Below are positions 29,430 to 38,342 of a stretch of 60,442 nt of DNA, in pieces. Numbering within the stretch: the first letter of the stretch is position 1; each line of letters begins with the position of its first letter. The translations under genes were made by a program, and so were the position numbers. Source of the stretch: Sagittula marina (GTDB lineage: Bacteria > Pseudomonadota > Alphaproteobacteria > Rhodobacterales > Rhodobacteraceae); contig NZ_JACIEJ010000017.1 in assembly GCF_014196795.1 (NCBI RefSeq), forward strand, positions 1 through 60,442, written 5' to 3'. Below the pieces are notes generated by a model. It was not told where the DNA came from. It did no database searches and saw nothing but the letters and a program-made list of their open reading frames with translations.

Positions 29430-29822
29430 TCATACCATCGGTATTCCGTTCTCGGCGCAGGCCAAAGCGGTGACCTCTGCGTCGATCGTTTTCAACCCAC
29501 GGGGCAGCGCCGCCGAGATGGTGTAAACCGCATCTCCGCGCCAGAGGCCACCCTCGTCGTAAACATTCGTACGTACATGCCGGGCAAAGCCGTAGCCGCG
29601 GATCAAAGCATACTGCGCTGCTGCGCACTCGCCATAAGATTCAACGTCATCGGGTCCGCGGGCGCCACGCATTTGAACGTGAAAGTTCACCAAATCACCA
29701 TCGAGGAGGCGCGTGTCCACGCCCTCGTAAACCGGCTTCGCCGCGCTCGGGCGAGTCTGCGCTGTGTCGCAGCTCGCCGTGGCACTCAAAGCCAACATGG
29801 CAATCATCCCGCTCACCCGCAC
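29430..29822 (-). CDS. Secreted or lipoprotein-like 130-aa protein between nuoG and nuoH
   Basis: I cannot assign a family. The N terminus ([20 protein letters not shown]) looks like a short signal peptide ending in a possible lipobox cysteine at residue 18, so an outer-membrane or periplasmic lipoprotein is likely. The remainder is a small alpha/beta-looking domain with two further cysteines ([13 protein letters not shown] and ALACAENG). It starts immediately after the nuoG stop and ends seven bases before nuoH, hence it is cotranscribed. Complex I has no known periplasmic lipoprotein subunit, so its role is an open question. Confidence 0.75.
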   Translation of the reverse strand: MRVSGMIAMLALSATASCDTAQTRPSAAKPVYEGVDTRLLDGDLVNFHVQMRGARGPDDVESYGECAAAQYALIRGYGFARHVRTNVYDEGGLWRGDAVYTISAALPRGLKTIDAEVTALACAENGIPMV

Positions 29823-31841
29823 TTATTCCGCCGCCATTGGCGCCTGATTGCGCAGCTTTGCGTTTTTGGACAGCTCCGCCATCACCTCAGAGGCACGGGC
29901 GATTGGATTGGTCAGCCAGTAATCGGACACGGCATAACGGAAATCTGCATCGCCCAGCGACCCTTCGTCCACCGGCTGCCATTCGTTCTCAGGCACCTCG
30001 TCGATCTTCGCAAGGTGTGGAACATCCGCGATCAGCGCTTGACGCAGCTGTGCCAGCGAATCCCAAGGCAGCTTCGCGCCCATCTCCGCGGACAATGCCC
30101 GGAAGATGGCCCAGTTCTCCTTGGCCTCGCCCGGTGCAAACCCGGCGCGAAGCGCCAGTTGTGGACGGCCTTCGGTGTTCACGAAAAGCCCCTGTTCCTC
30201 GGTGTAAGCCGCACCCGGCAGGATCACGTCGGCGCGGTGCGCCCCACGGTCACCGTGAGAGCCTTGATAGATAACGAAAGCACCCGCACCGATTTCCAGC
30301 TCGTCCGCGCCGAGGTTGTAGATCACATCAGCCTCGTTCACGGCGTCCATGCCGCGCGCGTTGACCGCGCCCACGTCGAGCGCGCCGACACGGCTCGCGG
30401 CGGTGTGCAGCACCATCAACTTCGACGAACCGGCGGTGGCAAGGTTCATGGCGGTGCCCAGAACGGCGGCGCCGTCGGCCTCGGTCAGCGCGCCCTGCCC
30501 CACGATCATGATGCCGTTCACGCCATCCTTGTCACTGTGGTCCATCTCCTTGAGCTTGGCCAGCGCATCGCGGCCAGTCCCAAGTTCGATGCAGTCATAG
30601 GTCAGATCGACCGGCGCACCGATGCGGGCAACTTTGGCGCCGCGCGCCCAGGCCGCACGGATGCGAGCGTTCAGAACAGGAGATTCGTCACGCGGGTTGG
30701 TGCCGATCAGCAGGATCATCTCCGCCGAATCGATATCCTCGACCGAGGCGGTCCCGACATAGCCAGAACGGTTGCCTGCGGGCAGCTTGGCACCGTCGGT
30801 GCGGCATTCGACCGCACCACCGGCGGCTTCGATAAAGGTCTTCAGGGAATACGCGGCCTCAACCGATGCGAGATCACCGACAATCCCGGCGAGCTTGGAC
30901 GCGCCCTTCACCTTCTCTGCGACAACCGACAAGGCTTCCGGCCACGTCGCCGGTCTCAGCTTGCCATCGACGCGTACATAAGGACGGTCGAGGCGCTGAC
31001 GACGCAGGCCATCCCAAACGAAACGGGTCTTGTCCGAAATCCACTCCTCGTTCACGCCGTCGTTGTTGCGCGGCAAGATGCGCATCACTTCACGGCCCTT
31101 CGTGTCAACGCGGATGTTGGAGCCAAGGGCGTCCATGACGTCGATGGTCTCGGTCTTCGTCAGTTCCCAAGGGCGCGCCGTGAAAGCGTAAGGCTTTGAA
31201 ACCAAAGCGCCCACCGGGCACAAATCGATGATGTTGCCCTGCAGGTTCGATTCGAGCGTCTGGTTCAGATAAGATGTAATCTCAGCGTCTTCGCCCCGGC
31301 CCGTCTGGCCCATCTGGTTCAAACCCGCGACTTCGGACGTGAACCGCACGCAGCGCGTACACGAAATGCAGCGCGTCATGTGAGTCTCGACCAGCGGACC
31401 AAGATCCAGATCGGTCACAGCGCGTTTCGCCTCGGTAAACCGCGAGAAATCAACCCCGTAGGCCATTGCCTGGTCCTGCAGATCGCATTCGCCGCCTTGG
31501 TCACAGATCGGGCAATCGAGCGGGTGGTTGATGAGCAGAAACTCCATAACCCCCTCGCGGGCCTTCTTCACCATAGGCGAATTGGTCTTGATCTCAGGTG
31601 GCTCACCGTTGCGGCCGGGACGCATATCCTTGACCTGCATGGCGCAGGACGCCGCAGGTTTAGGCGGTCCACCGACCACTTCGACCAGACACATGCGACA
31701 GTTGCCGGCGATGGAGAGGCGTTCATGGTAACAGAAGCGTGGAACTTCGATACCGACCTCCTCACAGGCTTGGATCAGGGTCATCGACCCATCAACCTCA
31801 ATTTCCTGACCGTCGATGATGAGCTTGCGCAAGTCGGACAT
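29823..31841 (-). CDS. nuoG: NADH-quinone oxidoreductase subunit G
   Basis: NuoG is the large iron-sulfur subunit of the NADH-oxidising arm. The protein is 672 aa. The N-terminal 2Fe-2S site (N1b) uses [15 protein letters not shown] plus a later cysteine. The [18 protein letters not shown] segment provides N5-type His/Cys ligands, and [10 protein letters not shown] belongs to N4. The C-terminal two thirds are the molybdopterin-oxidoreductase-like domain without an active cofactor. I chose the start at 31841 ([18 protein letters not shown]) after ggagagg; the frame is open to 32048 but without homology. It is the first nuo gene after the cluster is interrupted. Confidence 0.98.
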   Translation of the reverse strand: MSDLRKLIIDGQEIEVDGSMTLIQACEEVGIEVPRFCYHERLSIAGNCRMCLVEVVGGPPKPAASCAMQVKDMRPGRNGEPPEIKTNSPMVKKAREGVMEFLLINHPLDCPICDQGGECDLQDQAMAYGVDFSRFTEAKRAVTDLDLGPLVETHMTRCISCTRCVRFTSEVAGLNQMGQTGRGEDAEITSYLNQTLESNLQGNIIDLCPVGALVSKPYAFTARPWELTKTETIDVMDALGSNIRVDTKGREVMRILPRNNDGVNEEWISDKTRFVWDGLRRQRLDRPYVRVDGKLRPATWPEALSVVAEKVKGASKLAGIVGDLASVEAAYSLKTFIEAAGGAVECRTDGAKLPAGNRSGYVGTASVEDIDSAEMILLIGTNPRDESPVLNARIRAAWARGAKVARIGAPVDLTYDCIELGTGRDALAKLKEMDHSDKDGVNGIMIVGQGALTEADGAAVLGTAMNLATAGSSKLMVLHTAASRVGALDVGAVNARGMDAVNEADVIYNLGADELEIGAGAFVIYQGSHGDRGAHRADVILPGAAYTEEQGLFVNTEGRPQLALRAGFAPGEAKENWAIFRALSAEMGAKLPWDSLAQLRQALIADVPHLAKIDEVPENEWQPVDEGSLGDADFRYAVSDYWLTNPIARASEVMAELSKNAKLRNQAPMAAE

Positions 31842-32084
31842 GCCGGTGCCTCTCCAGATTGCAGATGGCGGCGCCTGACGTTGACCAAGACCAAGGTCGG
31901 GCGCGACTTGGCCCGGTTCTATCGCGCCAATGACCACAACGCCAGATGCGAGACGCGGAAATTCCCACAGAAATCTGGGAAAAATCGACGCGGATAAAGA
32001 ACTTCTTCCAGCACGACGACGTGCGTGATCACAAATAAACCCGACCAATTAACTTTGTTTCATGTACAAGCCGCTGAATTTGAA

Positions 32085-32102
32085 CCCGGGGCTTCCCCCG
32101 GG
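32085..32102 (-). terminator. Hairpin after the DUF5333-like gene
   Basis: The strong inverted repeat cccgggg-cttc-ccccggg lies eight bases beyond the stop codon of the minus-strand gene at 32111. The following bases on that strand are gttcaaattc, so there is no clean T run. It may end the short upstream transcript before nuoG, whose own promoter would then lie in 31842-32084. Confidence 0.45.
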
Positions 32103-32110
32103 CTCATGCC

Positions 32111-32503
32111 TCAGCGAAGCAAAGACCCGATGTACGTGTCTTTCTTGATTTGGGCTTTGCCAAAGGCACAAAGCGCTTTGTCATCATCGGCTTTCACACC
32201 CTGCGCCGCCAACCAGCCACTCGCTTTTTCACGCATGCGACGCTTCTCTGATTTGGAGGAAACGTAGTCATCGATCTCATCGGACGAGTAGCCCAAAGAC
32301 TTCGCCCGCGATTCGAGTTGCGTGACCTGAGCAAAAGCCCGGATCATACGCGCATTGATGTCATCACAGGTTTTGCGAATTTCATCGGCGATTGCGATTT
32401 GCATCAAGGTGTCATCAATTTCCGGCACCTCACGTAGATGCGGTTTCGCGAATGCCGGGGCGGCCAGCGCAAGGCACAGCGTCAGAACGGGAATCAGCCG
32501 CAT
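32111..32503 (-). CDS. Periplasmic DUF5333-type protein
   Basis: The function is unknown. The 130-aa protein has a clear Sec signal peptide (MRLIPVLTLCLALAAPAFA, cleavage after residue 19). The mature part is helical and holds two cysteines (IRKTCDDINAR and KALCAFGK) that could form a disulfide. From memory it matches the DUF5333 family found in Rhodobacteraceae beside nuo genes. It lies between nuoF and nuoG on the same strand, downstream of a lipoprotein-like gene, with a hairpin after it. Its involvement in Complex I is only suggested by conserved position. Confidence 0.8.
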   Translation of the reverse strand: MRLIPVLTLCLALAAPAFAKPHLREVPEIDDTLMQIAIADEIRKTCDDINARMIRAFAQVTQLESRAKSLGYSSDEIDDYVSSKSEKRRMREKASGWLAAQGVKADDDKALCAFGKAQIKKDTYIGSLLR

Positions 32504-32636
32504 TGGGGCCTCCTTCTTGAGTGGTATTCGACATGAAGAAGGGCCAACGCGGATTGTTATGCAATATCGACGCCTGCCCCGCGACGGGTTGGGCGAAATC
32601 TCTCTTCAAGCGTGGCGCAGATCGGCAAGGCAACGC

Positions 32637-33074
32637 TTACCGATCGCGGCACCGACCGGTCAATGTCAGACTGCTCTCGGAAACCGGCAGCTGAGAGGTC
32701 GGTGTATCCGGACCGACGATCCAGTCGATGTCGGATGTGCCGAATGTGTTGATACAGTATTGTTTCCCCTGATACGCCGCAGCTTGGGTCGCACCGGTGA
32801 TTGACTTGGACGGTTGCCGCGCCGTTGCCACGAACTCCGCACGATCGCCCTGAACCGGTTTTGCGCTGCCGCGAAAGGTTTGCCCATCAAACCGTGGACC
32901 CTGACCACCACTGCTTTGGCCGCCGCATCCAACAAGAAGTGTTGCCAACAACAAAACCATGCCGATCTTGAAGACGAGGGATAGGTCCGGAAACGGCAGT
33001 GCCTTGGCTTGAGCCGTCTCGCCACGTGTTACCGGTTTCGCCTTATAACCTCTTAGTTGCGCAACGTTCTTCAT
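32637..33074 (-). CDS. Lipoprotein-like protein between nuoF and nuoG
   Basis: I do not recognise a family. The 145-aa protein has an N-terminal basic region, then a hydrophobic helix ending in a cysteine (LVFKIGMVLLLATLLVGCGG), a lipobox-like site unusually far from the start. A Gly/Ser/Gln-rich stretch follows, then a compact domain with two more cysteines (YCINTFG and LTGRCRDR near the end). The start at 33074 is preceded by aaaggg; an ATG six codons upstream (33092) has no clear ribosome-binding site. It may be a membrane-anchored periplasmic protein. Confidence 0.7.
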   Translation of the reverse strand: MKNVAQLRGYKAKPVTRGETAQAKALPFPDLSLVFKIGMVLLLATLLVGCGGQSSGGQGPRFDGQTFRGSAKPVQGDRAEFVATARQPSKSITGATQAAAYQGKQYCINTFGTSDIDWIVGPDTPTSQLPVSESSLTLTGRCRDR

Positions 33075-33263
33075 GCTCTTGCCCTTTGCCATTTATTTTG
33101 CCGGCGGGCGGGCTGCTGCGCCGGCTCGCCAAAGCGCAGACACTCTCGCCCTCCCAAATCCAGAGGTCAAGCAAAGGACATGCTCAATGCTGCATGCGAC
33201 AAAGGTCGGGAAAGCGGAACGCCGCCTGCTTTCGTGCGTTGATTGCAATATGAGGAGGATATC

Positions 33264-33449
33264 ATGACCAAAGATCTCGAAACACGCCCGATGTCAGAGA
33301 AAGACGCCGACGCACAGGACCAGACCGAAAAATTCACCGATCACGAAAATGTCGGCGATGCAAAACACGCCGAAACTTCGGATGATATTACGGAGGGAAT
33401 GCCCAAGAAAGATCGGGAAACCCTCAAAAAGACCACCCAGACCGATTGA
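33264..33449 (+). CDS. Small acidic protein on the opposite strand within the nuo cluster
   Basis: The function is unknown. The 61-aa protein is very hydrophilic, rich in Asp, Glu, Lys and Thr (MTKDLETRPMSEKDADAQDQ at the start), without membrane segments or cysteine, and is probably disordered. The start is well supported by gaggaggat at ideal distance. It is the only + strand gene between nuoA and nuoN and is convergent with nuoF, with a bidirectional terminator between them. It may be a stress-type small protein. Confidence 0.72.
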   Translation: MTKDLETRPMSEKDADAQDQTEKFTDHENVGDAKHAETSDDITEGMPKKDRETLKKTTQTD

Positions 33450-33463
33450 TTGGCCACAAACGT

Positions 33464-33496
33464 AAAAAGCCCTCCACGAAACGTGAAGGGCTTTTT
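33464..33496. terminator. Bidirectional terminator between the 61-aa gene and nuoF
   Basis: The repeat aaaaagccct/agggcttttt with an inner cacg/cgtg stem and loop aaa forms a strong hairpin with an A run on one side and a T run on the other. It lies 14 bases after the + strand gene and 20 bases after the nuoF stop, so it should end both transcripts and so split the nuo locus. Confidence 0.92.
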
Positions 33497-33516
33497 CAAT
33501 TCTCGGAACCGCAAGA

Positions 33517-34815
33517 TTACTCTGCAGCCACCGCGCTCACGCGACCGGCTTTTTGCGCCTTTATGCGATCTTCGATCTCATCACGGAAGTTCCGGATAAG
33601 GCCCTGAATCGGCCAGGCCGCCGCGTCACCGAGGGCGCAAATGGTGTGCCCCTCGACCTGCTTGGTGACGTCCCAGAGCATATCAATTTCTTCTTCGTCT
33701 GCCTCACCACGGACAAGACGGTCCATGACGCGCATCATCCAACCGGTGCCCTCACGACATGGCGTGCACTGACCGCAACTTTCATGCTTGTAGAACTTCG
33801 CCAGACGCCAAATCGCTTTGATGATGTCCGTGTTTTTATCCATCACGATAACCGCAGCCGTGCCAAGACCCGACCCCAATTCACCGCGCAGATAATCAAA
33901 ATCCATCACCGCATCGCGCATCTTCTCTCCGCGCACACAAGGAACGGACGAACCGCCGGGGATAACCGCCTTGAGATTATCCCAACCCCCACGGATGCCG
34001 CCACAGTGCTTTTCGATCAACTCTTCGAAGGAGATCGACATTGCCTCTTCGACAACACAAGGGTTGTTCACATGCCCGGAGATGGCGAACAGCTTTGTCC
34101 CGGCGTTGTTTTCACGACCGAAGCCCGCAAACCAGGACGCACCACGGCGCAAAATCGTCGGGACAACGGCGATGGATTCGACGTTGTTCACAGTTGTCGG
34201 GCAGCCGTACAACCCTGCGCCCGCCGGGAATGGCGGCTTCATCCGCGGCATCCCCTTCTTGCCTTCCAGCGATTCAAGCAAGGCCGTCTCTTCGCCACAG
34301 ATGTAGGCGCCGGCACCGTGATGAAGGAACAGTTCGAAATCCCAGCCAGAGCCACAGGCATTCTTGCCCAACAGCCCAGCATCGTAGGCCTCATCTATCG
34401 CAGCTTGCAGCGCTTCTTTCTCACGGATGTATTCCCCGCGGATGTAGATGTAACATGCATGGGCCTGCATCGCGAATGAAGCAATCAACGCGCCCTCGAT
34501 CAGCGTGTGCGGATCATGGCGCATGATTTCACGGTCTTTGCATGTACCGGGCTCAGATTCGTCAGCGTTGATGACCAGAAAGGCCGGACGCCCGTCCGAT
34601 TCCTTTGGCATGAAGGACCATTTCAGACCGGTCGGGAAGCCCGCGCCGCCGCGTCCACGCAGTCCGCTGGCCTTCATCTCATCGATGATCCAATCACGTC
34701 CTTTGCCAAGGATGTCCTTGGTACCATCCCAGTGGCCACGCGTCTTGGCGCCCTCTAGGGTGCGGTCATGCATTCCGTAGATATTGGTAAAAATCCGGTC
34801 CTGGTCCTGAAGCAT
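33517..34815 (-). CDS. nuoF: NADH-quinone oxidoreductase subunit F
   Basis: NuoF binds NADH and FMN and carries cluster N3, the entry point of electrons into Complex I. The 432-aa protein is of normal length. The nucleotide-binding glycine-rich loop is [17 protein letters not shown]. The N3 ligands are in [14 protein letters not shown] and [10 protein letters not shown]. It begins [17 protein letters not shown]. It lies three bases after the DUF5337-like gene, and a strong terminator follows its stop codon. Confidence 0.98.
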   Translation of the reverse strand: MLQDQDRIFTNIYGMHDRTLEGAKTRGHWDGTKDILGKGRDWIIDEMKASGLRGRGGAGFPTGLKWSFMPKESDGRPAFLVINADESEPGTCKDREIMRHDPHTLIEGALIASFAMQAHACYIYIRGEYIREKEALQAAIDEAYDAGLLGKNACGSGWDFELFLHHGAGAYICGEETALLESLEGKKGMPRMKPPFPAGAGLYGCPTTVNNVESIAVVPTILRRGASWFAGFGRENNAGTKLFAISGHVNNPCVVEEAMSISFEELIEKHCGGIRGGWDNLKAVIPGGSSVPCVRGEKMRDAVMDFDYLRGELGSGLGTAAVIVMDKNTDIIKAIWRLAKFYKHESCGQCTPCREGTGWMMRVMDRLVRGEADEEEIDMLWDVTKQVEGHTICALGDAAAWPIQGLIRNFRDEIEDRIKAQKAGRVSAVAAE

Positions 34816-34818
34816 CGC

Positions 34819-35037
34819 TTATCCTTCATGTTCCTGGCGCGCGCGCCACAGTCCGTATATCATCCAGATCGCCCAGATAAACCCCGCCAATGCGACAAGA
34901 TCTAACAAAGCGCGCAGGCTCTGGGTCCAATCCAGAGCCTGCCCCAAAGCAGTCACCGCGATCCAGAACAACCCTACACCGGCAATTGTCAACGCAACCT
35001 TGCGCCCACGCCGGTTCAGTTCTTCCCTATCAGCCAT
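34819..35037 (-). CDS. Small DUF5337-type membrane protein upstream of nuoF
   Basis: The function is unknown. The 72-aa protein has a basic cytoplasmic N terminus (MADREELNRRGRKV), then two hydrophobic helices (about residues 15-32 and 41-63) and a charged C terminus (WRARQEHEG). From memory it matches DUF5337, a Rhodobacteraceae family. Its stop lies three bases before the nuoF start, so it is cotranslated with nuoF. A Complex I assembly or accessory role is a reasonable but untested guess. Confidence 0.8.
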   Translation of the reverse strand: MADREELNRRGRKVALTIAGVGLFWIAVTALGQALDWTQSLRALLDLVALAGFIWAIWMIYGLWRARQEHEG

Positions 35038-35064
35038 GTCTGCTCTTCAGTCTTTGATATACAA

Positions 35065-35772
35065 TTATTTCAGCAGCTCGGAGGCTTGAGCCACCCAGCC
35101 ATTCTTGGACGCGCGGCCACGCACGCCCGCAATATTTGCGTCAATCCAAGTCACATTGTCCTCGGACCATGCCGCAATCTGCGAAAGGTGGTAAATCCCT
35201 GCCGCGTTGAGCGTTTCGGCCAGCTTTGGTCCAACGCCCGTGATTACGGTCAGATCATCCATCTCACCCTTGGGTGCGTCGAACAAGTCAGGCGCGACGC
35301 CCAACATCGACTCAGTGCTTTCGTCTACTGTGGCGACCGTATTATCAGCGACGTCAGCCGCAGATTCGGCTGCAACTTCGGTCGTCTCAGCCACTGTTGC
35401 ACTCATCGTTTCAGTGACGTCTTCCGCCGCATCGGCGGCGGTTTCCACACTCTCGTCTATCGCGACGGCAGCAACTTCGGCGATCTCTTTGCTGCTATCC
35501 GCAACCGCTTCCGTGGTTTTGTGGGCAACAGGCGCGACCACTTCCGGCATCTTTGCCTTGCCAGTCGGGTTGCAGATCGAGCCGAACCCTGTGGTCGCGA
35601 ATGGCATTTCCGTCATCTTCGGCATTTGGGCCATCGGCAGCCCCTGCCACGGCAACATCGCCAATTCCATCATGGCTTGGCTGGTTTCAATCACCAACTT
35701 CGTCTGCATCTCCATCATTTTGATGACAGGAGAGTAATCGGGTTTGAAAGATATCATCGGGCTTATCATCAT
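35065..35772 (-). CDS. Protein with C-terminal HhH-like module in the nuo cluster
   Basis: The 235-aa protein has three parts. Residues 1-60 are amphipathic and Met-rich (KMMEMQTKLVIETSQAMMEL), weakly reminiscent of phasin-type helices. Residues 75-165 are a low-complexity Ala/Glu/Thr/Val segment. Residues 174-235 form a compact helix-hairpin-helix-like module (LTVITGVGPKLAETLNAAGI, then YHLSQIAAW). The same module ends the neighbouring 351-aa protein. In some Rhodobacteraceae such a module occurs as a C-terminal extension of NuoE. The start follows gaggactg. Function is unknown; no DNA-related context is seen. Confidence 0.78.
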   Translation of the reverse strand: MMISPMISFKPDYSPVIKMMEMQTKLVIETSQAMMELAMLPWQGLPMAQMPKMTEMPFATTGFGSICNPTGKAKMPEVVAPVAHKTTEAVADSSKEIAEVAAVAIDESVETAADAAEDVTETMSATVAETTEVAAESAADVADNTVATVDESTESMLGVAPDLFDAPKGEMDDLTVITGVGPKLAETLNAAGIYHLSQIAAWSEDNVTWIDANIAGVRGRASKNGWVAQASELLK

Positions 35773-35942
35773 GGCTCAGTCCTCGCTCATTACGCAGGAT
35801 GCGGATTTCTTGCCGCATCGCGTGCCTTGAAGCGCCGTTCCTCCCCAACAGTGCCGCCTTAAGGCGTGACACAACCAGAAAAGATCTGCAAGCCGCGCTG
35901 GTGTCGCAGGACGCCCGCACGGACGCCATGCGACAAGAATTT

Positions 35943-36998
35943 TCAGTAAACACCGCCTTTTTCGACGCGTTCAGAAAAAGCAGTTTCTTCACCGGACGCA
36001 AGTATCTTTGCCTGCGCGCGCCACTCGTCACGACTCACCCGGCCCTTGAAACCCTGAAGGTTGGCATCAACCCATGCGACTTCTTGGTCCGACCACGCGG
36101 CGATCTGATCAAAATGATAGACCCCCAGCGAATGACACGTCTCCTCCAGCTTGGGACCGATACCTTTGATTTCCTTGAGATTATCAGGCTGACCGTTGCG
36201 CGGAGCGTCGAGAAGCGCGGGCTGCTTGCTTTCCTCCGTGCCCGTCTTGGCATCGTTAGCGTCAAACTCGTTTTTGCCCGGGTCACGGTCGTTCGATCCC
36301 TCTGGCGAACCATCCTTTTTATAAGTCCAGGTGCCTTTGCGTTCTGCCAGCTCGGCCTCCCCGGACAAAGGCTTAGAAGGTTTAAGCTTGGACGCTGTCT
36401 CAGTCGATGGATCCGCTTCGGACGGCTTTTCCGCTTCAGGAGCGGCATCTGTCGCAGCAACCTTTTCCGCCTCGCCAGCGTCATTGCTTTCGTCCGTGGA
36501 CGACGTCCCAGCCTCTTGGCCGTCTGCCAATTCCGCGTCGCCGGACAATTCAGTGGAGGGCTTCTCACGGGAACCAGACTGATCTGCAACGCCAGCGGCG
36601 TCTTCCGCTTCAGGCTCAGAGGCACCTTCAGAGGAATCTTCACGCGCCGTGTCCGCTCCAGAAACACCGCGCGTGTCTGTCGACGCAGGTGCAGTCGCCG
36701 CGGCGACCAAAGCCCCCGCTGTACCGGTGACGCCTGCCGCTGCCGATTGGGCACTGACCGTCGCTTCATGCGCAGTCACATCGCCACCGGGTTTAGCAGC
36801 GGTAGACACAGGTTTCGAAACCTTGGGAATAGGCGCGCAGAACAGCCAGTCAAACAGCAAACCCAGCAAAACAAAGGCCAGCCCCCCGAGGATCAGAGCA
36901 GCGCCAAATCCCTTCCCCAAGAGCAACAGGAAACTAAGTACCCCCAGCGCTCCGGCCATCCCCCAGCTCTTCATCTTGCAATTGCCATCCGTCCGCAT
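35943..36998 (-). CDS. Membrane-anchored protein with C-terminal HhH-like module
   Basis: The 351-aa protein begins with two hydrophobic helices (about residues 12-52), followed by a roughly 200-residue acidic, Ala/Ser/Thr/Glu-rich linker. It ends in an HhH-like module at about residues 273-332 (LKEIKGIGPKLEETCHSLGV, YHFDQIAAW). That module is clearly paralogous to the next gene's. The start is uncertain: I chose 36998 after gggag, but ATGs at 37028 and 36974 are possible. It lies between nuoE and nuoF. A membrane tether plus a small binding module suggests a scaffold or assembly role, as inference. Confidence 0.75.
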   Translation of the reverse strand: MRTDGNCKMKSWGMAGALGVLSFLLLLGKGFGAALILGGLAFVLLGLLFDWLFCAPIPKVSKPVSTAAKPGGDVTAHEATVSAQSAAAGVTGTAGALVAAATAPASTDTRGVSGADTAREDSSEGASEPEAEDAAGVADQSGSREKPSTELSGDAELADGQEAGTSSTDESNDAGEAEKVAATDAAPEAEKPSEADPSTETASKLKPSKPLSGEAELAERKGTWTYKKDGSPEGSNDRDPGKNEFDANDAKTGTEESKQPALLDAPRNGQPDNLKEIKGIGPKLEETCHSLGVYHFDQIAAWSDQEVAWVDANLQGFKGRVSRDEWRAQAKILASGEETAFSERVEKGGVY

Positions 36999-37114
36999 GT
37001 CGGCACATCTCCCATCTGTTCCCTGCACTGGCAGGATTCAATTTTCACTTTCTTAACACTCTTGCCCGTCTCAGCCGCTGAGGCAATTCCGGAATCCGCT
37101 CTTTGGACAAAAGC

Positions 37115-37146
37115 ACAACGCCCGGCGCGTAAGCACCGGGCGTTGT
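37115..37146 (-). terminator. Hairpin terminator downstream of nuoE
   Basis: A perfect 11-base-pair stem (acaacgcccgg/ccgggcgttgt, ten-base loop) lies 47 bases after the nuoE stop codon and is followed on the minus strand by gcttttgtcc. It may terminate or attenuate transcription between nuoE and the HhH genes plus nuoF. Confidence 0.75.
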
Positions 37147-37193
37147 AAACCTGTCTGGTCAAAAGCTGTTTGCGCAGGCGTGCCCCGCGCGTC

Positions 37194-37922
37194 TCACACG
37201 CTGCGGGTGCCCGACTGGTCGTTCCAAGGTGCTTTCAAAGGCACCTCGGTCCCATCAATCCGTTTGATCGTGTCACCGATGTCATGCGCCAACTGCACAG
37301 ACGCGTTCATTGTGATCGAGGCGTTCACGTACTCGGTCAAAGTGGTCGCGCCGCCTTTGGGCTCTGACCCCATTCGGCCATTTTGCGGACCCGCTTTCGG
37401 AACGTCGCCGTTGGCCAAAGCATCCAGCAAATTGCCAAGCTTTTCGACCGTCAGGTCTTCGTAATAGTCTTTCCCGATCTGTGCCATCGGCGCATTGGTG
37501 CATGCGCCCAAACACTCGACCTCTTCCCACGAAAACTTGCCGTCCGCGGACAAGACATGCGGCTTTTCGGAAATCTTTTCGCGACAGACACCGACCAGAT
37601 CCTCTGCACCGCAAATCATGCAGGACGTCGTCCCACAAATCTGAATATGTGCAACAGAACCAACAGGTTGCAGTTGAAACATGAAGTAAAAGGTGGCGAC
37701 TTCCAATACGCGAATATAAGCCATTCCAAGCATGTCGCCGATGGCTTCCATCGCAGGGCGGCTCAACCAGCCCTCCTGCTCCTGTGCGCGCCACAACAAG
37801 GGGATGATTGCCGAAGCCCGACGGCCCTCGGGATATTTGGTGATCTGTTCTTTCGCCCAGGCAAGGTTCGCCTCGGTAAATGCAAAGCTCTCGGGTTGGT
37901 CCGGGTGCAGCCTGCGCAGCAT
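37194..37922 (-). CDS. nuoE: NADH-quinone oxidoreductase subunit E
   Basis: NuoE is the thioredoxin-fold 2Fe-2S subunit (cluster N1a) that pairs with NuoF. The 242-aa protein begins with the helical [20 protein letters not shown] region. Cluster ligands are in [11 protein letters not shown] and [11 protein letters not shown]. The core ends near residue 175. A roughly 65-residue C-terminal tail follows (Gly/Thr-rich, then [10 protein letters not shown] at the end), longer than in E. coli but without the HhH module that some related NuoE proteins carry. That module is found here in two separate genes just downstream. Confidence 0.97.
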   Translation of the reverse strand: MLRRLHPDQPESFAFTEANLAWAKEQITKYPEGRRASAIIPLLWRAQEQEGWLSRPAMEAIGDMLGMAYIRVLEVATFYFMFQLQPVGSVAHIQICGTTSCMICGAEDLVGVCREKISEKPHVLSADGKFSWEEVECLGACTNAPMAQIGKDYYEDLTVEKLGNLLDALANGDVPKAGPQNGRMGSEPKGGATTLTEYVNASITMNASVQLAHDIGDTIKRIDGTEVPLKAPWNDQSGTRSV

Positions 37923-37972
37923 GTGGTTCGTCCCTATAACTGGCGCATGGGAAGGCCCAAGCGCGACAATCT

Positions 37973-38299
37973 TCAGCCCGCTTGGGCAACTTCGATGGCG
38001 GGTTCCGTCACCGGCACACAGGCCCCGACGACCGAGCGCACACCGCCATTTTCCAGCGACACGGCCTGGTCCCGCGCGACTTTATACTGCGCGATTTCGA
38101 TAACCTTCTCGCGCGGCAGACCTGTCTGCAGTTCCACAGGCAGGTAATCGGATTCATTCACCAAATCACAACCGATGGAGGCGACAGACGCGTCCCATGC
38201 GGCCAGAACTTCAGGCGTAGCCCCTTCCGGGGCCATCCCAAGCTCCACGCAGCCAGCGGTCAACGCCAGCGCGGGCAAGGCCAAAACCAGTTTCATCAT
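37973..38299 (-). CDS. Small lipoprotein between nuoD and nuoE
   Basis: The function is unknown. The 108-aa protein starts with a canonical lipoprotein signal ([15 protein letters not shown], lipobox LTAGC) and would be lipidated at Cys17. The mature domain has two more cysteines (SIGCDLVNE and VGACVPV). Tandem ATGs follow gaggaat; the first is used. The frame is open far upstream through nuoD, but that part is out-of-frame nuoD DNA. Its position, 43 bases after nuoD and 50 before nuoE, places it in the nuo transcript. Confidence 0.78.
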   Translation of the reverse strand: MMKLVLALPALALTAGCVELGMAPEGATPEVLAAWDASVASIGCDLVNESDYLPVELQTGLPREKVIEIAQYKVARDQAVSLENGGVRSVVGACVPVTEPAIEVAQAG

Positions 38300-38342
38300 T
38301 GTCGTATTCCTCACTTCGGACCCCCTGTTCGGCCAAACCGCC

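Noticed and set aside
29070-31199. Long + strand open frame of about 700 codons
   Set aside because: It lies opposite nuoG and nuoH, whose iron-sulfur and quinone motifs are intact. It has no homology and reflects the GC-rich codon pattern of the opposite strand.
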